Under the pieces are notes generated by a model. It made no database searches. It was given only the letters and a program-made list of their open reading frames with translations, and was not told the DNA's origin. Made by a program: the position numbers and the translations under genes. This document shows, one piece after another, positions 8,343-17,218 of a DNA stretch of 54,175 nucleotides (its first letter is position 1; every line of letters starts with the position of its first letter). This DNA comes from Pseudomonadota bacterium (GTDB lineage Bacteria > Pseudomonadota > Alphaproteobacteria > Micropepsales > Micropepsaceae), in assembly GCA_016201105.1 (NCBI GenBank), contig JACQDN010000074.1:1-54175 (forward strand), given 5' to 3'.

Positions 8343-8373
8343 TGAAACGGACACAAAGTGTTGTCCGTTCATC
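8343..8373. repeat. Inverted repeat between the GNAT and peptide-transporter genes
   Basis: Arms AACGGACA (8346-8353) and TGTCCGTT (8362-8369), with partial extension to ATGAA/TTCAT outside. There is no T-run, so it may be an operator or weak terminator rather than an intrinsic terminator. It lies about 95 bp before the transporter start. Confidence 0.35.
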
Positions 8374-8466
8374 TTCGCGACACCGCTCACGGTTGTGCAA
8401 AGCCATTTCCTTTCAAGATATTACGAGGCATGCTCCCGCGCGCCATAACATAAGGAGAACCGGGGG

Positions 8467-9912
8467 ATGGCATCGGCAGGGACGGCAGACAAGACGCCTC
8501 AATTGTTCGGGCATCCGCGAGGACTGACCTGGCTGTTTATGACCGAGATGGCGGAGCGTTTTTCCTATTACGGAATGCGCGCCATTCTCGTTCTTTATCT
8601 CGTCAATTACCTGCTGCTTCCTGGACATGTCGAAACGGTAGCCGGTTACGCGGCCATCAAGGGTGCCTTTGAATCCGTTGTCGGCCATTCGCTCGGCGTG
8701 CAACCGTTCTCCTCGCTGATCTACGGCACCTACACGGCGCTTGTTTACCTGACGCCGTTCTTCGGTGGCATTCTTGCCGACAAGATCTGGGGCCAACGCT
8801 TCAGCGTCATCATCGGCGGCCTCACGATGGCGGCCGCGGAATTCATTCTGACCGTGCCGAGCCTGTTCTTCCTCGGATTGCTGTTGCTGATCCTCGGCAA
8901 CGGGTTTTTCAAACCGAACATCTCCACGCAGGTCGGTAATCTCTACAAGCCCGGCGACGCCCGCGTGGATAGCGCCTACTCAATCTTCTACGTCGGTATC
9001 AATCTGGGTGCGTTCCTCTCGCCATTGATCTGCGGAACGTTGGCGGAGACACGTGGCTACCCGTGGGGCTTCTTCGCGGCCGGCGTCGGCATGCTGATCG
9101 GCCTCGCCGTTTATCTGTTGGCACTGCGCTCTTTGCCTCCCGATCGCATCAGCCGTTTGAAATCCAAGACCGACACCAAGAAGAAACTCACTGGCCAGGA
9201 TTGGAAAGCGGTATTCGCCATTATCCTGCTTTGCATCCCCACCACCTTCTTCTGGGCGACTTACGAGCAGCAGGGCAACACGATCAATCTGTGGGCACAG
9301 GACTTCACCAACCGCGCGCTCATCCCCGGCGTGATCGACTGGCAAATTCCGGTGACTTGGTTTCAGGCGTTCAATCCTTTCATGATCTTCGCGTTCACGC
9401 CGCTTGTGGTGGCGTACTGGGCGCGCCAGGCCAAGAAGGGCCGCGAGCCTTCCACCGTCACCAAGATGGCGTTGGGCAACTTTATGCTCGCGCTTTCCTA
9501 TCTCATCATGGCGGCCGCGGCGTACGTGACCGGGCCCACAGGACATGCAAGCTGGCTTTGGCTGTTCGCGTTCTTTGCCGTCATCACGACGGGTGAGCTT
9601 TATCTCTCGCCGATCGGACTAGCGCTTGTCGCGCGCGTGGCGCCTGCTTCGATCCTTTCCATGATGATGGGGCTCTGGTTCATCACCAGCTTCACCGGCA
9701 ATCTGTTGCAGGGTTATATCGGCAGCTTCTTCAGCCAGATGGACAAGACACAGTTCTTCTTGATGTGCGCAGCCATCGGCGCCGGCGCGAGTGTAGTGAC
9801 GTGGCTGTTCAACGTTCCGCTGAAACCGATCCTCGAAAAGAAACCGGTCAAGGTCGACGAACTCGCCGAGCCGCAAGCCGATCCGCATCTGCAGCCGCGT
9901 CCGGCAGAATAA
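8467..9912 (+). CDS. Proton-coupled oligopeptide (POT/PTR) MFS transporter
   Basis: A 481-residue inner-membrane protein with about 12-14 hydrophobic helices. The first helix carries the family-defining E-x-x-E-R-F-x-Y-Y motif (TEMAERFSYYGMRAILVLYL), used for proton coupling, and the PTR2-type GNGFFKPNIS motif follows in helices 4-5. POT proteins import di- and tripeptides with protons. Start ATG 8467 is preceded by AAGGAGAACCGGGGG. It appears to be a single-gene unit closed by the terminator at 9930-9966. Confidence 0.93.
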   Translation: MASAGTADKTPQLFGHPRGLTWLFMTEMAERFSYYGMRAILVLYLVNYLLLPGHVETVAGYAAIKGAFESVVGHSLGVQPFSSLIYGTYTALVYLTPFFGGILADKIWGQRFSVIIGGLTMAAAEFILTVPSLFFLGLLLLILGNGFFKPNISTQVGNLYKPGDARVDSAYSIFYVGINLGAFLSPLICGTLAETRGYPWGFFAAGVGMLIGLAVYLLALRSLPPDRISRLKSKTDTKKKLTGQDWKAVFAIILLCIPTTFFWATYEQQGNTINLWAQDFTNRALIPGVIDWQIPVTWFQAFNPFMIFAFTPLVVAYWARQAKKGREPSTVTKMALGNFMLALSYLIMAAAAYVTGPTGHASWLWLFAFFAVITTGELYLSPIGLALVARVAPASILSMMMGLWFITSFTGNLLQGYIGSFFSQMDKTQFFLMCAAIGAGASVVTWLFNVPLKPILEKKPVKVDELAEPQADPHLQPRPAE

Positions 9913-9929
9913 CGAAGCTCATACGCAGC

Positions 9930-9966
9930 AAAAAAAGGCCGGAGCCAGCGCTCCGGCCTTTTTGTT
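9930..9966 (+). terminator. Rho-independent terminator after the peptide transporter
   Basis: An A-rich start followed by the stem GGCCGGAGC/GCTCCGGCC with loop CAGC, then TTTTTGTTTT. Because A's precede and T's follow, it could work in both directions, but only the plus-strand transporter needs it. Confidence 0.85.
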
Positions 9967-10219
9967 TTGCCGTTCTGCACACGGCTGCAGCGGTCTAGCA
10001 TCAATTCGTCAGAACGACGGATTGTTTACGTGGATGTTATGCGGGTGGAGAAGCAAGTATTGACTACTACGTTTGGAATGTGTGTTGCGGAGATGCCAGC
10101 AGAGTAGAAGTAAAACTGACTTCCACCTGTCTTTCTTGTGCAAGATTACTGGATTTCGGCTCGTTTCCTGGGTTCCGAACTTGAAATTTTATTCCTGAAT
10201 GCTTCGTTTACGACGTTTC

Positions 10220-10234
10220 TTTACCCGTCGTTAA
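10220..10234. promoter_or_regulatory. Near-consensus CtrA-type box before sciP
   Basis: TTTA (10220-10223), seven bases, TTAA (10231-10234): one mismatch from TTAA-N7-TTAA. It lies 42 bp before the sciP start codon. sciP is known to be activated by CtrA in Caulobacter, which fits. The rest of the 9967-10276 gap shows no gene. Confidence 0.45.
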
Positions 10235-10276
10235 GCATAGAAGTTCACCCTGATTGCGGGGGGCGATTGGAGTGCC

Positions 10277-10558
10277 ATGGCACGCGATGGCAGAGCCCGT
10301 TTTCAGCAGGTCTTTGGACCTGAGGGAAATCCGCTGACCCTCGATAACCTGCCCTCGCCTCAAACAGTGCGATGGGTGATCCGTCGAAAAGCCGAAGTGG
10401 TTGCCGCCGTTCGCGGCGGCGTTCTCAGCCTTGAAGAAGCCTGCGAGCGCTACACGCTGAGCGCCGACGAATTCCTTGCCTGGGATAGGGCACTGTCGCG
10501 ATTCGGACTGCCCGGCCTTCGCGCCATGCGCGCACAGCAATACCGCGGCCGAAAATGA
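10277..10558 (+). CDS. sciP: CtrA inhibitor SciP (DUF1153)
   Basis: A 93-residue protein, typical SciP length. The highly conserved core is visible: GPEGNPLTLDNLPSP, then RWVIRRKAEVVAAVRGG, then LSLEEACERY and LSADEFLAW, a helix-turn-helix-like fold. In Caulobacter, SciP binds CtrA and blocks its recruitment of RNA polymerase, shaping the G1 programme. The start ATG 10277 follows GGAG at close spacing. The CtrA-type box upstream suggests the same negative-feedback loop here. It also marks the genome as alphaproteobacterial. Confidence 0.92.
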   Translation: MARDGRARFQQVFGPEGNPLTLDNLPSPQTVRWVIRRKAEVVAAVRGGVLSLEEACERYTLSADEFLAWDRALSRFGLPGLRAMRAQQYRGRK

Positions 10559-10670
10559 CCGCCCGCTGACAGGCGCTTCCTCTCACCGCTGCAGGGATGC
10601 CCTCGATCCCGCCACATTGCGGCAGGGAGCGCCTCGGGTTACTTCAACAGACCCAATTTAGTTTCGAGGC

Positions 10671-11846
10671 ATGGACGTGGCGGGCGGCGAGAAGGATCTG
10701 AAGAAAGAGACGATTGCGACGCATGCGGGACGCATGAGCGCGGAGCATTTCGGCGTCGTCAACACGCCTGTCTATCGCGCTTCGACCATACTCTATCGCG
10801 ATCTCAAGTCGCTGGCGTCCGCCGACGTGCCCTATACCTACGGCCGCCGCGGCACGCCGACGACGCAAAGCCTGGAACTCGCCGTGACTGCGCTGGAAGG
10901 CGGTGCGCGGACGGTGACCTGCCCGTCCGGCTTGAATGCGGTCGCGCTCGCCATGCTGGCGGTCTGCAGCGCGGGCGATCATATCCTTGTCGTGGATACC
11001 TGCTATGCGCCGACGCGCCAGTTCTGCGACAAGATGTTGAGCCGCTTCGGTATCGAGGCGACCTACTACGATCCTCTCATCGGCGCGGACATCGAGACGC
11101 TGATGAGGCCGAACACGCGCGCGATCTTCTGCGAGAGTCCCGGCTCACTCACTTTCGAAGTTCAGGACGTCCCGGCCATTGCCGGCGTTGCGCATGCCCG
11201 CAATGCGGCGGTGCTGCTCGACAACACCTGGGCGACGCCGCTGTATTTTCCAGCACTTCAGCGCGGCGCAGACTATTCGATTCAAGCGGCGACGAAATAT
11301 ATCGGCGGTCACGCCGATGTGATGATCGGCACGGTGTGCGCCAACGAAAATCACGCCCAGCGCCTGTGGGAGACCTGGGCCTTCAGCGGGCTCTATGCCA
11401 GCGGCGACGACTGTTTTCTTGCCCTCCGAGGCCTTCGCACCATGGCGGTTCGCCTCGCCCGCCATCAGGAAACCGCCCTCGTTCTGGCGCGCTGGCTGAA
11501 GGCGCGCCCTGAAGTCGAGCGCGTGCTTTATCCCGCGCTGGAGGACGATCCCGGCCACGCGCTGTGGAAGCGCGACTTCACCGGTGCGAGCGGGTTGTTC
11601 GGCCTTGAACTGAAGCCCATTCCGCTTGCGGAGCTCGAGACTCTCATGAATGCGCTCAAGCTTTTTGGGATGGGCTTCTCGTGGGGCGGCTATGAGAGTC
11701 TCATCGTTCCGGCCAAGCTCCATCGCACGGCAAAACCGTTTGAGGCCAAGGGTCCGCTATTGCGGATTCATGCGGGCCTCGAAGATGCGGGCGATCTAAT
11801 CGCCGACCTCGAACAGGGTTTTGCCCTGATGAAGGCGGCGTCATGA
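10671..11846 (+). CDS. metC: Cystathionine beta-lyase (Cys/Met metabolism PLP enzyme)
   Basis: A 391-residue cytoplasmic PLP enzyme of the Cys/Met gamma-family. The N-terminal ETIATHAGR motif, the [10 protein letters not shown] phosphate/tetramer loop, the [12 protein letters not shown] stretch with the PLP aspartate and the Schiff-base lysine K209 in [12 protein letters not shown] all appear. MetC cleaves cystathionine to homocysteine for methionine synthesis. The end (FSWGGYESL, then RIHAGLED) is typical of the beta-lyase group rather than gamma-synthases, though substrate preference cannot be proved. It overlaps hisI by 4 bp (ATGA). No SAM riboswitch is visible in the 112 bp upstream. Confidence 0.92.
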   Translation: MDVAGGEKDLKKETIATHAGRMSAEHFGVVNTPVYRASTILYRDLKSLASADVPYTYGRRGTPTTQSLELAVTALEGGARTVTCPSGLNAVALAMLAVCSAGDHILVVDTCYAPTRQFCDKMLSRFGIEATYYDPLIGADIETLMRPNTRAIFCESPGSLTFEVQDVPAIAGVAHARNAAVLLDNTWATPLYFPALQRGADYSIQAATKYIGGHADVMIGTVCANENHAQRLWETWAFSGLYASGDDCFLALRGLRTMAVRLARHQETALVLARWLKARPEVERVLYPALEDDPGHALWKRDFTGASGLFGLELKPIPLAELETLMNALKLFGMGFSWGGYESLIVPAKLHRTAKPFEAKGPLLRIHAGLEDAGDLIADLEQGFALMKAAS

Positions 11847-12184
11847 GTGAGCCGTTGTCGCGCGACGCGTTTGTGATGGCGGTCGCGTTCAACGCCGAAG
11901 GGCTCGTGCCCGTCATCGCGCAGGATCACATGACCAACGAGGTGCTGATGCTGGCATGGATGAACCGCGAGACGCTGCTGGCAACGCTGCAATCCGGAGA
12001 TGTCACCTACTGGTCGCGTTCGCGCAACGAAGTCTGGCGCAAGGGTGAAACGTCGGGTCACACCCAGCAGCTCGTCGAAGCCTGGATCGATTGCGACGGC
12101 GACACGCTGTTGTTGAAGGTCAACCAGACCGGTCCAGCTTGCCACACCGGCGCGCGTGCATGCTTTTTCAGGAAGCTCCGCTAG
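11843..12184 (+). CDS. hisI: Phosphoribosyl-AMP cyclohydrolase
   Basis: The third step of histidine synthesis, opening the purine ring of phosphoribosyl-AMP; Mg/Zn-dependent and cytoplasmic. At 113 residues it is the short monofunctional form with no HisE domain. Conserved features: [29 protein letters not shown] (substrate binding), IDCDGD (metal ligands) and GPACHTG (zinc Cys/His). Its start overlaps the metC stop, so methionine and histidine genes share a transcript here. Otherwise the his operon is not in the window. Confidence 0.95.
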   Translation: MSEPLSRDAFVMAVAFNAEGLVPVIAQDHMTNEVLMLAWMNRETLLATLQSGDVTYWSRSRNEVWRKGETSGHTQQLVEAWIDCDGDTLLLKVNQTGPACHTGARACFFRKLR

Positions 12185-12213
12185 CCGGTTGGTTTGATTT
12201 TACACCATACAAT

Positions 12214-12322
12214 CGTCATGGCCGGCCAACGTGCCGGCCACCCATGATCACGATGCCCACCATTTTCGCGCGAAATGCGTCATCGCGATCATAGGTGGCC
12301 GGGACAAGCCCGGCCATGACGG
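12214..12322. repeat. Two-armed inverted repeat, CATGGCCGG family, copy 1
   Basis: Left arm from CGTCATGGCCGGCC through GTGCCGGCCACCCATGAT, right arm ATAGGTGGCCGGGAC through CCCGGCCATGACGG. Related elements occur at 14025-14122, 22361-22447 and 36397-36507, all intergenic. Confidence 0.8.
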
Positions 12323-12365
12323 AGATGGGGGCGGATGGTGCAGTACGATCGGATGTGATGGAGCG

Positions 12366-12560
12366 TTAGTTCTTCGAGAAGAAATCGTCGCTGTGGCTCG
12401 GATAGTCGCGGTCACGCGGGAACGAGAAGACCACCACCGATGCGATCAAGCCGATGAGTGCGCCCACGAAACCAGCCGTCAAAGTGTTGTCGGACGCGGA
12501 CAACATCCCCAGTCCGGCGCCGAGAACCGTGAATAAAGACGAGAGCCACAGCCGCCGCAT
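12366..12560 (-). CDS. Small two-helix membrane protein
   Basis: A 64-residue protein from ATG 12560, preceded by AGGA; the alternative TTG at 12581 overlaps the upstream gene. Two hydrophobic stretches (SSLFTVLGAGLGML and AGFVGALIGLIASVVVFSF) with a short polar turn predict a helical hairpin, followed by a charged tail ending DDFFSKN. It begins 13 bp after the lactone oxidase stop and is probably co-transcribed. Family and function not recognised. Confidence 0.55.
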   Translation of the reverse strand: MRRLWLSSLFTVLGAGLGMLSASDNTLTAGFVGALIGLIASVVVFSFPRDRDYPSHSDDFFSKN

Positions 12561-12573
12561 GAGTCCTATGTTC

Positions 12574-13878
12574 CTAGCCAAAAATGGCGCGAAGATGGCT
12601 GTTGAGGAACTTTCCTTTGGGATCCAGGGCGCGTCTCACCGAGCGGAATTGGTCGAATTTCGGGTATACAGCCGCGACGTCCTGGGCTGTGCGGGTGTGA
12701 CGCTTGCCCCAATGCGGCCGCCCTTCATAGCGGCGAAAGATTGCTTCGCAGGCGCCGAACAGCTCCGCCGTGTCGACGCGATGATACTGATGCACGGCGA
12801 TGGTGGCTGACGCGCGCTGATAGAACGGACTGAGCCAGACGTCGTCCGCCGCGACCGTTCTATACTCGATGGGAAAGCCGGTATTGATCCGCTTCTTGCG
12901 GATAGTCTGCGCGATCTCGCGGATGCAGTCCGGTCCCTTTTCTACCGGCACCGCATATTCCATTTCGTTGAAACGCGTGGTGCGCGGGCTGGGAAAGAGT
13001 TCGTGACTCCAGCGAACGCGATCCGGCCCCGGCATGAAGCGCGAGAACATCCTATGCGCCGGCTTGAGCAGGAACGGTGCGTAAGGAAGGACCTCGTTGA
13101 TGAGCTCGAAGGTGCGCGCGTCGGATCCGTGCTCTTCGCCGCGTTGATACATCGCTTCGGTCGAACGCGGCGCGGGCGCCTCGCGATCGGTCTCGTTCAG
13201 CGATTTGCAAATGCAGTTGTCAGCGTAGGGAAACCAGAAGAATTCGAAATGGCGGTTGGAGGCGATCAGTGTGTCGAGTTGGCTGAAGACCTCCTTCGGT
13301 GAGAGCAGAAAATTCTTTTCCACCAATTTGTAGGCTGGACGAACGTTCATGGCGATTTCCGTCATCACGCCAAGCATGCCGAGCGAGGTGCGCCCGGCGC
13401 GAAAAATCTCTTCATGCGCATCCGGCGAACAATCGATGACCTCGCCGGTTGCCTGCACCAGGCGAAAGCCCGCGACTTCCGACGAGAAATTGCCGAGGGT
13501 CGGGCCTGTGCCATGGGTGCCGGTGTTGACCACGCCTGCGAGCGTCTGGCGATCGATATCGCCCATGTTCTTCAGACCAAACCCTTTGACATGAAGCGCC
13601 GGACCCACCGCCCACAGCGGCGTCGCGGCGGCAAATGTGCCGGTCTGCTTTTCGCCATCAACTTTCTTGAAGCCCGTGAAGGCGGCAAGATCGACGATAG
13701 TGCCGTCGCTCTCGCAAATCGGCGTGAAGGAATGCCCCGAGCCGGGGACCCGCACCGTGCCCTCAGCCGTGCGCACGGCGGCGGCGAGGCCGACTTCGTT
13801 TTTCGGCGCGACGATCTGTTTGGGTTTGCAGACGACACCGCCCGACCAGTTCGACCATTTGCCGCCGACGATTTTCAT
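12574..13878 (-). CDS. FAD-linked lactone oxidase (D-arabinono/L-gulono-1,4-lactone oxidase type)
   Basis: A 434-residue VAO/PCMH-fold flavoprotein. The N-terminal FAD domain (about 15-170) carries RVPGSGHSFTP, whose histidine is the usual covalent FAD attachment, and LAGVVNTGTHGTGP. The C-terminal ALO domain ends with HWGKRHT and a LDPKGKFLNSHLR stretch. Members oxidise aldono-lactones or related sugar alcohols with O2 or a dehydrogenase acceptor; the real substrate in this organism is unknown. No signal peptide, so cytoplasmic. A small membrane-protein gene follows closely. Confidence 0.85.
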   Translation of the reverse strand: MKIVGGKWSNWSGGVVCKPKQIVAPKNEVGLAAAVRTAEGTVRVPGSGHSFTPICESDGTIVDLAAFTGFKKVDGEKQTGTFAAATPLWAVGPALHVKGFGLKNMGDIDRQTLAGVVNTGTHGTGPTLGNFSSEVAGFRLVQATGEVIDCSPDAHEEIFRAGRTSLGMLGVMTEIAMNVRPAYKLVEKNFLLSPKEVFSQLDTLIASNRHFEFFWFPYADNCICKSLNETDREAPAPRSTEAMYQRGEEHGSDARTFELINEVLPYAPFLLKPAHRMFSRFMPGPDRVRWSHELFPSPRTTRFNEMEYAVPVEKGPDCIREIAQTIRKKRINTGFPIEYRTVAADDVWLSPFYQRASATIAVHQYHRVDTAELFGACEAIFRRYEGRPHWGKRHTRTAQDVAAVYPKFDQFRSVRRALDPKGKFLNSHLRAIFG

Positions 13879-14024
13879 ACGTGGACACCGTTCTCAATAT
13901 CAGGGGCGGCGTTGTAGCGATGCCGCTCAGGAGGTCAAGTTTCTGGGCTTGTTGCGCGAAGATTGATTCACGCGGAGCCGCGGAGCCGCGGAGTAATCCC
14001 AACACATGGGCAACCCAAAACTCT

Positions 14025-14122
14025 CGTCATGGCCGGTCAAGCCCGCAGGGCGCGTGCCGGCACCCAAGATCACCCATGTGCATCGAGATCCTCGCTGGCC
14101 GGGACAAGCCCGGCCATGACGG
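14025..14122. repeat. Two-armed inverted repeat, CATGGCCGG family, copy 2
   Basis: CGTCATGGCCGGTCAAGCCCG at the left and GCTGGCCGGGACAAGCCCGG followed by CATGACGG at the right. The rest of the 13879-14188 gap holds a short direct repeat of GCGGAGCC near 13972-13994 and no gene. Confidence 0.75.
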
Positions 14123-14188
14123 ACTCTTATTGGTTACGCAAAAAAACGACTCCGCGTTTTCGCGCCTCCGCGTGCAATCCTCTCTTCT

Positions 14189-15037
14189 TCAGATATCCGC
14201 GAACTTCGCTGGGCGCTTCTCCAGGAAGTGCGCGACGCCTTCCTTGAACTCGCTGTGGCCAAGGCTGACCTTCATTTCCTTGTCCGCGGCGTCGAGCGCC
14301 TGGTTGAAGTCCTGGAAGTTCGCTTTCCACACTTGCGCCTTCATCACCGCCATGGAGCGCGGCGAGACGGTGTCGGCGAGCAGCCGCGCGTAAGCCATCA
14401 CGTTCTCCATGAAGGTCTCCTGTGCGAAGACTTTGTTGACGAGGCCAAGACGCAGCGCTTCGTCGGCCGCGATCTTGCGCGCCGACATCAGGAGATCGAG
14501 CGCGTTCGCCTGCCCCACGATACGCGGCAGCAGCCACGAGATGCCGTGTTCGGCGATCAATCCGCGCTGCGCGAACGACGTCGTGAATACGGCCTTGTCG
14601 GCGGCGAAGCGCAGATCGGCATAGAGCGCCATCACCAACCCGATGCCCGCGACCGGTCCGTTGATCGCGGCGATCACCGGCTTTTTGGTGCGTGCAAAAT
14701 ACCCGAAACGTTCGGCATCCTTGAAATCGTCCGAGAGGCTCGGCCCCAGATCGGAATCGAATTTGCGATCGATCTCGCCCGGTTTCACGCCCGCGCCCGT
14801 GCCGCCCGCGCGCACCGCGCCCGACAGCACTTCCATATCCGCGCCCGCGCAGAAGCCGCGTCCCGCACCCGTCAAAACGATGACGCGCACGGCAGGATCG
14901 GCGGCGGCATCGGCCATCGCCAGCTTGATGCTTTCGGCCATGCGGCCCGTATAGGCGTTGAGCCGGTCTGGGCGATTGAGCGTGATGGTCGCGACGCGAT
15001 CCTTCACGTCATAAAGAATATCGGGATAAGAGCTCAT
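14189..15037 (-). CDS. Enoyl-CoA hydratase/isomerase family protein
   Basis: A 282-residue crotonase-fold protein starting at ATG 15037 with GGAGG placed just upstream; the longer frame to 15451 overlaps the divergent gene. The CoA-binding stretch GAGRGFCAGADM and the oxyanion-hole segment INGPVAGIGLVMALYADLRF are present. The second catalytic glutamate position is HGISWLLPRIVG (E in AEHGISW). Members hydrate or isomerise enoyl-CoA in beta-oxidation or related acyl-CoA pathways. It is divergent from a paralogous gene at 15137, 99 bp away. Confidence 0.88.
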   Translation of the reverse strand: MSSYPDILYDVKDRVATITLNRPDRLNAYTGRMAESIKLAMADAAADPAVRVIVLTGAGRGFCAGADMEVLSGAVRAGGTGAGVKPGEIDRKFDSDLGPSLSDDFKDAERFGYFARTKKPVIAAINGPVAGIGLVMALYADLRFAADKAVFTTSFAQRGLIAEHGISWLLPRIVGQANALDLLMSARKIAADEALRLGLVNKVFAQETFMENVMAYARLLADTVSPRSMAVMKAQVWKANFQDFNQALDAADKEMKVSLGHSEFKEGVAHFLEKRPAKFADI

Positions 15038-15136
15038 GGTTCCTCCGGAAGGGTTCTGACCGTCGGTTGCGAATGGCGGCGGCGCATGTTCCCATATCCC
15101 GGTGCCACTGCAAGCCTGCCCGGAAGGTGAGCCCCC

Positions 15137-15952
15137 ATGAGTTCGACGAGCGCCTATCGCGACATCCTGTTCGACGTACCGGAACCCGGCATCGCGCAGA
15201 TCACCTTGAACCGCCCCGACAAAATGAACGCCTATACCGGGCGCATGTGCAAAGACATCCTGCACGCGCTGGAGGACTATGTAGAGCGCGACGAGTTGCG
15301 CTGCCTCGTCATTACCGGCGCGGGGCGCGGGTTTTGCTCCGGCGGCGATGTCAGCGGCGGCGATCCGGACAGTCCCGACTACAAGAACAAGCAGATGGGG
15401 TATGGCCACGAAATGCGCGTGGGCATGCACGAAGTGGTGACCAAGCTGCACCGCATCGACAAGCCCGTGGTCGCGATGATCAACGGCGCGGCGGTGGCCG
15501 GTGGATTGACGCTGGCAATGGCGTGCGATTTTCGTATTGCGTCTTCAGCCGCGAAGCTCGGCGACACTTCCGGCAAATTTGCATTGCTCCCCGACGAAGG
15601 CGGCGCCTGGTTCTTTCCGCGCGCCATGGGACTGGACCGCGCCTTGAAGATGACGCTGCTGAACGAAGTCTACACAGCAGAAGAGGCGTTGAAGCTGGGC
15701 CTGCTGACCGAGGTTGTGGCGGCGGACAAATTGAAATCGTACGCCATGAATTTCGCGCGCGCGATCGCCAAGCGCGCCCCGCTGGCGGTACGTCTGGCCA
15801 AGAGCATGATGCGGCATGGGCTGAGCTCGTCGCTCGAGCATTCGCTGAACGACGCAGCCTTCGCGGTGATGATCGCCAATCCCTCTGAAGATGTGCGCGA
15901 AGGAGTGAAAGCGTTCTTCGCCAAGCGCGAACCGGAGTTCAAAGGGCGATGA
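15137..15952 (+). CDS. Enoyl-CoA hydratase/isomerase family protein
   Basis: A 271-residue crotonase-fold paralogue of the gene at 14189. Motifs: TGAGRGFCSGGDV for CoA, INGAAVAGGLTLAMACDFRI for the oxyanion hole and LLPDEGGAWFFPRAMG, where the Glu after LLPD is the usual acid/base residue. The conserved opening NRPDKMNAYTGRM is shared with its neighbour (NRPDRLNAYTGRM), so the pair likely arose by duplication. Substrate unknown. The 99-bp divergent promoter region suggests shared control. Confidence 0.88.
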   Translation: MSSTSAYRDILFDVPEPGIAQITLNRPDKMNAYTGRMCKDILHALEDYVERDELRCLVITGAGRGFCSGGDVSGGDPDSPDYKNKQMGYGHEMRVGMHEVVTKLHRIDKPVVAMINGAAVAGGLTLAMACDFRIASSAAKLGDTSGKFALLPDEGGAWFFPRAMGLDRALKMTLLNEVYTAEEALKLGLLTEVVAADKLKSYAMNFARAIAKRAPLAVRLAKSMMRHGLSSSLEHSLNDAAFAVMIANPSEDVREGVKAFFAKREPEFKGR

Positions 15953-16167
15953 ACTCTTGCTCTCCCGTTGCCGGGGGGATTTCGCTTCGACGGCACGGGT
16001 ATTCCGCTCCTGCGGACCCTGCGGCGTCGCAACCGGGTGAGATAACCTTTCTGTAACGCGGATGGGCCCCGCATTGGACGCATTTGTCCGGTATTATGTG
16101 CGCCGTTCATCCGCCGTTCAGCCTCGTCCCAACAGGGTGAGGCGAACCCAAAGCGAGGAATTTCGGT

Positions 16168-16653
16168 ATGAAGCGCGTACAAAAGGCGGCCGTCAGCTTG
16201 CCTGTTTTGATGCTTCTCGCAGGTTGCGTGACCGTTCCCGACGGCCCGACGATTCCGGCGATGCCGGGCCAAGGCAAATCGTTGCAGGCCTTCGATCAGG
16301 ACGAGCAACAATGCGAAGACTATGCCCATGACAAGGTCGCCGGTCAGGTGAAGAACGCCAACGACCGTCAGGCGCGCAATAGCATCCTCGGCGCCATCAT
16401 CGGCACCGGCATCGGCGCCGCGGTCGGCAATACCAAGGGCGCGATTGTCGGCGCCACCGCCGGCACTCTGGTCGGCTCTTCAACCGCCGATCCCAACTAC
16501 CAGCAATACAGCGCTCAGCGCCGCTACGATATTGCTTATGCACAGTGCATGGAGTCGAAAGGCGATCGCGTAGGACCGCCGCGCGACCGCTATCGCGACG
16601 AAGATGGCCCGCCGCCTCCGCCACCCGCGCGCGACGACCGCGATCACTACTAG
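16168..16653 (+). CDS. Glycine-zipper lipoprotein
   Basis: A 161-residue envelope protein with a lipoprotein signal peptide (lipobox LLAGC, Cys at about residue 20). In the middle (about 72-112) is a glycine zipper, GAIIGTGIGAAVGNTKGAIV, that could insert as a helical hairpin, as in YMGG/Rick-17kDa-like outer-membrane lipoproteins. Two cysteines in QQCEDYA and YAQCMESKGD could form a disulfide. The C-terminus is Pro/Asp/Arg-rich. The exact role is unknown; similar proteins are envelope-integrity factors. A terminator follows directly. Confidence 0.75.
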   Translation: MKRVQKAAVSLPVLMLLAGCVTVPDGPTIPAMPGQGKSLQAFDQDEQQCEDYAHDKVAGQVKNANDRQARNSILGAIIGTGIGAAVGNTKGAIVGATAGTLVGSSTADPNYQQYSAQRRYDIAYAQCMESKGDRVGPPRDRYRDEDGPPPPPPARDDRDHY

Positions 16654-16666
16654 ACGATAGATGTTG

Positions 16667-16704
16667 GAAACCGGACCCGAGAAAAACGGGCCCGGTTTTT
16701 CTTT
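16667..16704 (+). terminator. Rho-independent terminator after the lipoprotein gene
   Basis: Stem AACCGG-A-CCCG / CGGG-C-CCGGTT with an A-rich loop and one internal mismatch, then TTTCTTT. Confidence 0.8.
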
Positions 16705-16842
16705 GGAAAAGAGCGCACTCATGTCCGGACTTGTTCCCCGCGAGGGCGCCCACGACGGAGGTGTTGAGGAATTTCATCCCATCTTTACATTGAAGTTCCG
16801 CGCGTGCATCCAAAGTGGGTAGGCAGATCGAACTCAGAAACC

Positions 16843-17205
16843 ATGGCCCTGCGTCTCACGCCGGAAATCATCGAAGGCGCGTATGAATTCCTGCGCCGTA
16901 CGCCGCCGTTCAAGAACTGGCGCCTGCCGCACGCCGACGATGTCGAGTTCGTGGTCTCCCGCCATCCCCTGCAGCTAGGCTATTACCGCGGCATCAGCCG
17001 CGACCTTCACGCCCACGAGATCGGGATTTCCGAGACCTGCGTCGGACACACCAACACGCTGCTGCGCACCATGGCGCACGAGATGATCCACCAGCATCAG
17101 CAAAGGGCGAGAAGCGAAACCGCCAACACCGAACACAACGCCGAATTCAAGCGCCTCACCCGCCTCGTCTGCCGCCATCACGGCTGGGACGAGAGGGAGT
17201 TTTAG
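16843..17205 (+). CDS. SprT-like zinc metalloprotease-domain protein
   Basis: A 120-residue protein from ATG 16843; an in-frame start at 16804 would add 13 residues with no family match. The zinc site is H79-E80-x-x-H83 in MAHEMIHQHQ, with a third ligand likely at H98 in TEHNAEFKRL. The C-terminal CRHHGWDEREF resembles SprT ends but lacks the zinc-ribbon tail of full-length SprT. These proteins include DNA-protein crosslink proteases, but many small bacterial and phage versions have no known substrate. It is a single gene, convergent with 17219. Confidence 0.7.
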   Translation: MALRLTPEIIEGAYEFLRRTPPFKNWRLPHADDVEFVVSRHPLQLGYYRGISRDLHAHEIGISETCVGHTNTLLRTMAHEMIHQHQQRARSETANTEHNAEFKRLTRLVCRHHGWDEREF

Positions 17206-17218
17206 CGGCGGCTCAGGA

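Noticed and set aside
10559..10670. SAM riboswitch before metC
   Set aside because: The leader is short and I see no SAM-II or other SAM aptamer pairing.
14228..15130. Plus-strand frame of 300 residues opposite the enoyl-CoA hydratase
   Set aside because: Arg/His-rich translation typical of the antisense of a high-GC gene; no domain.
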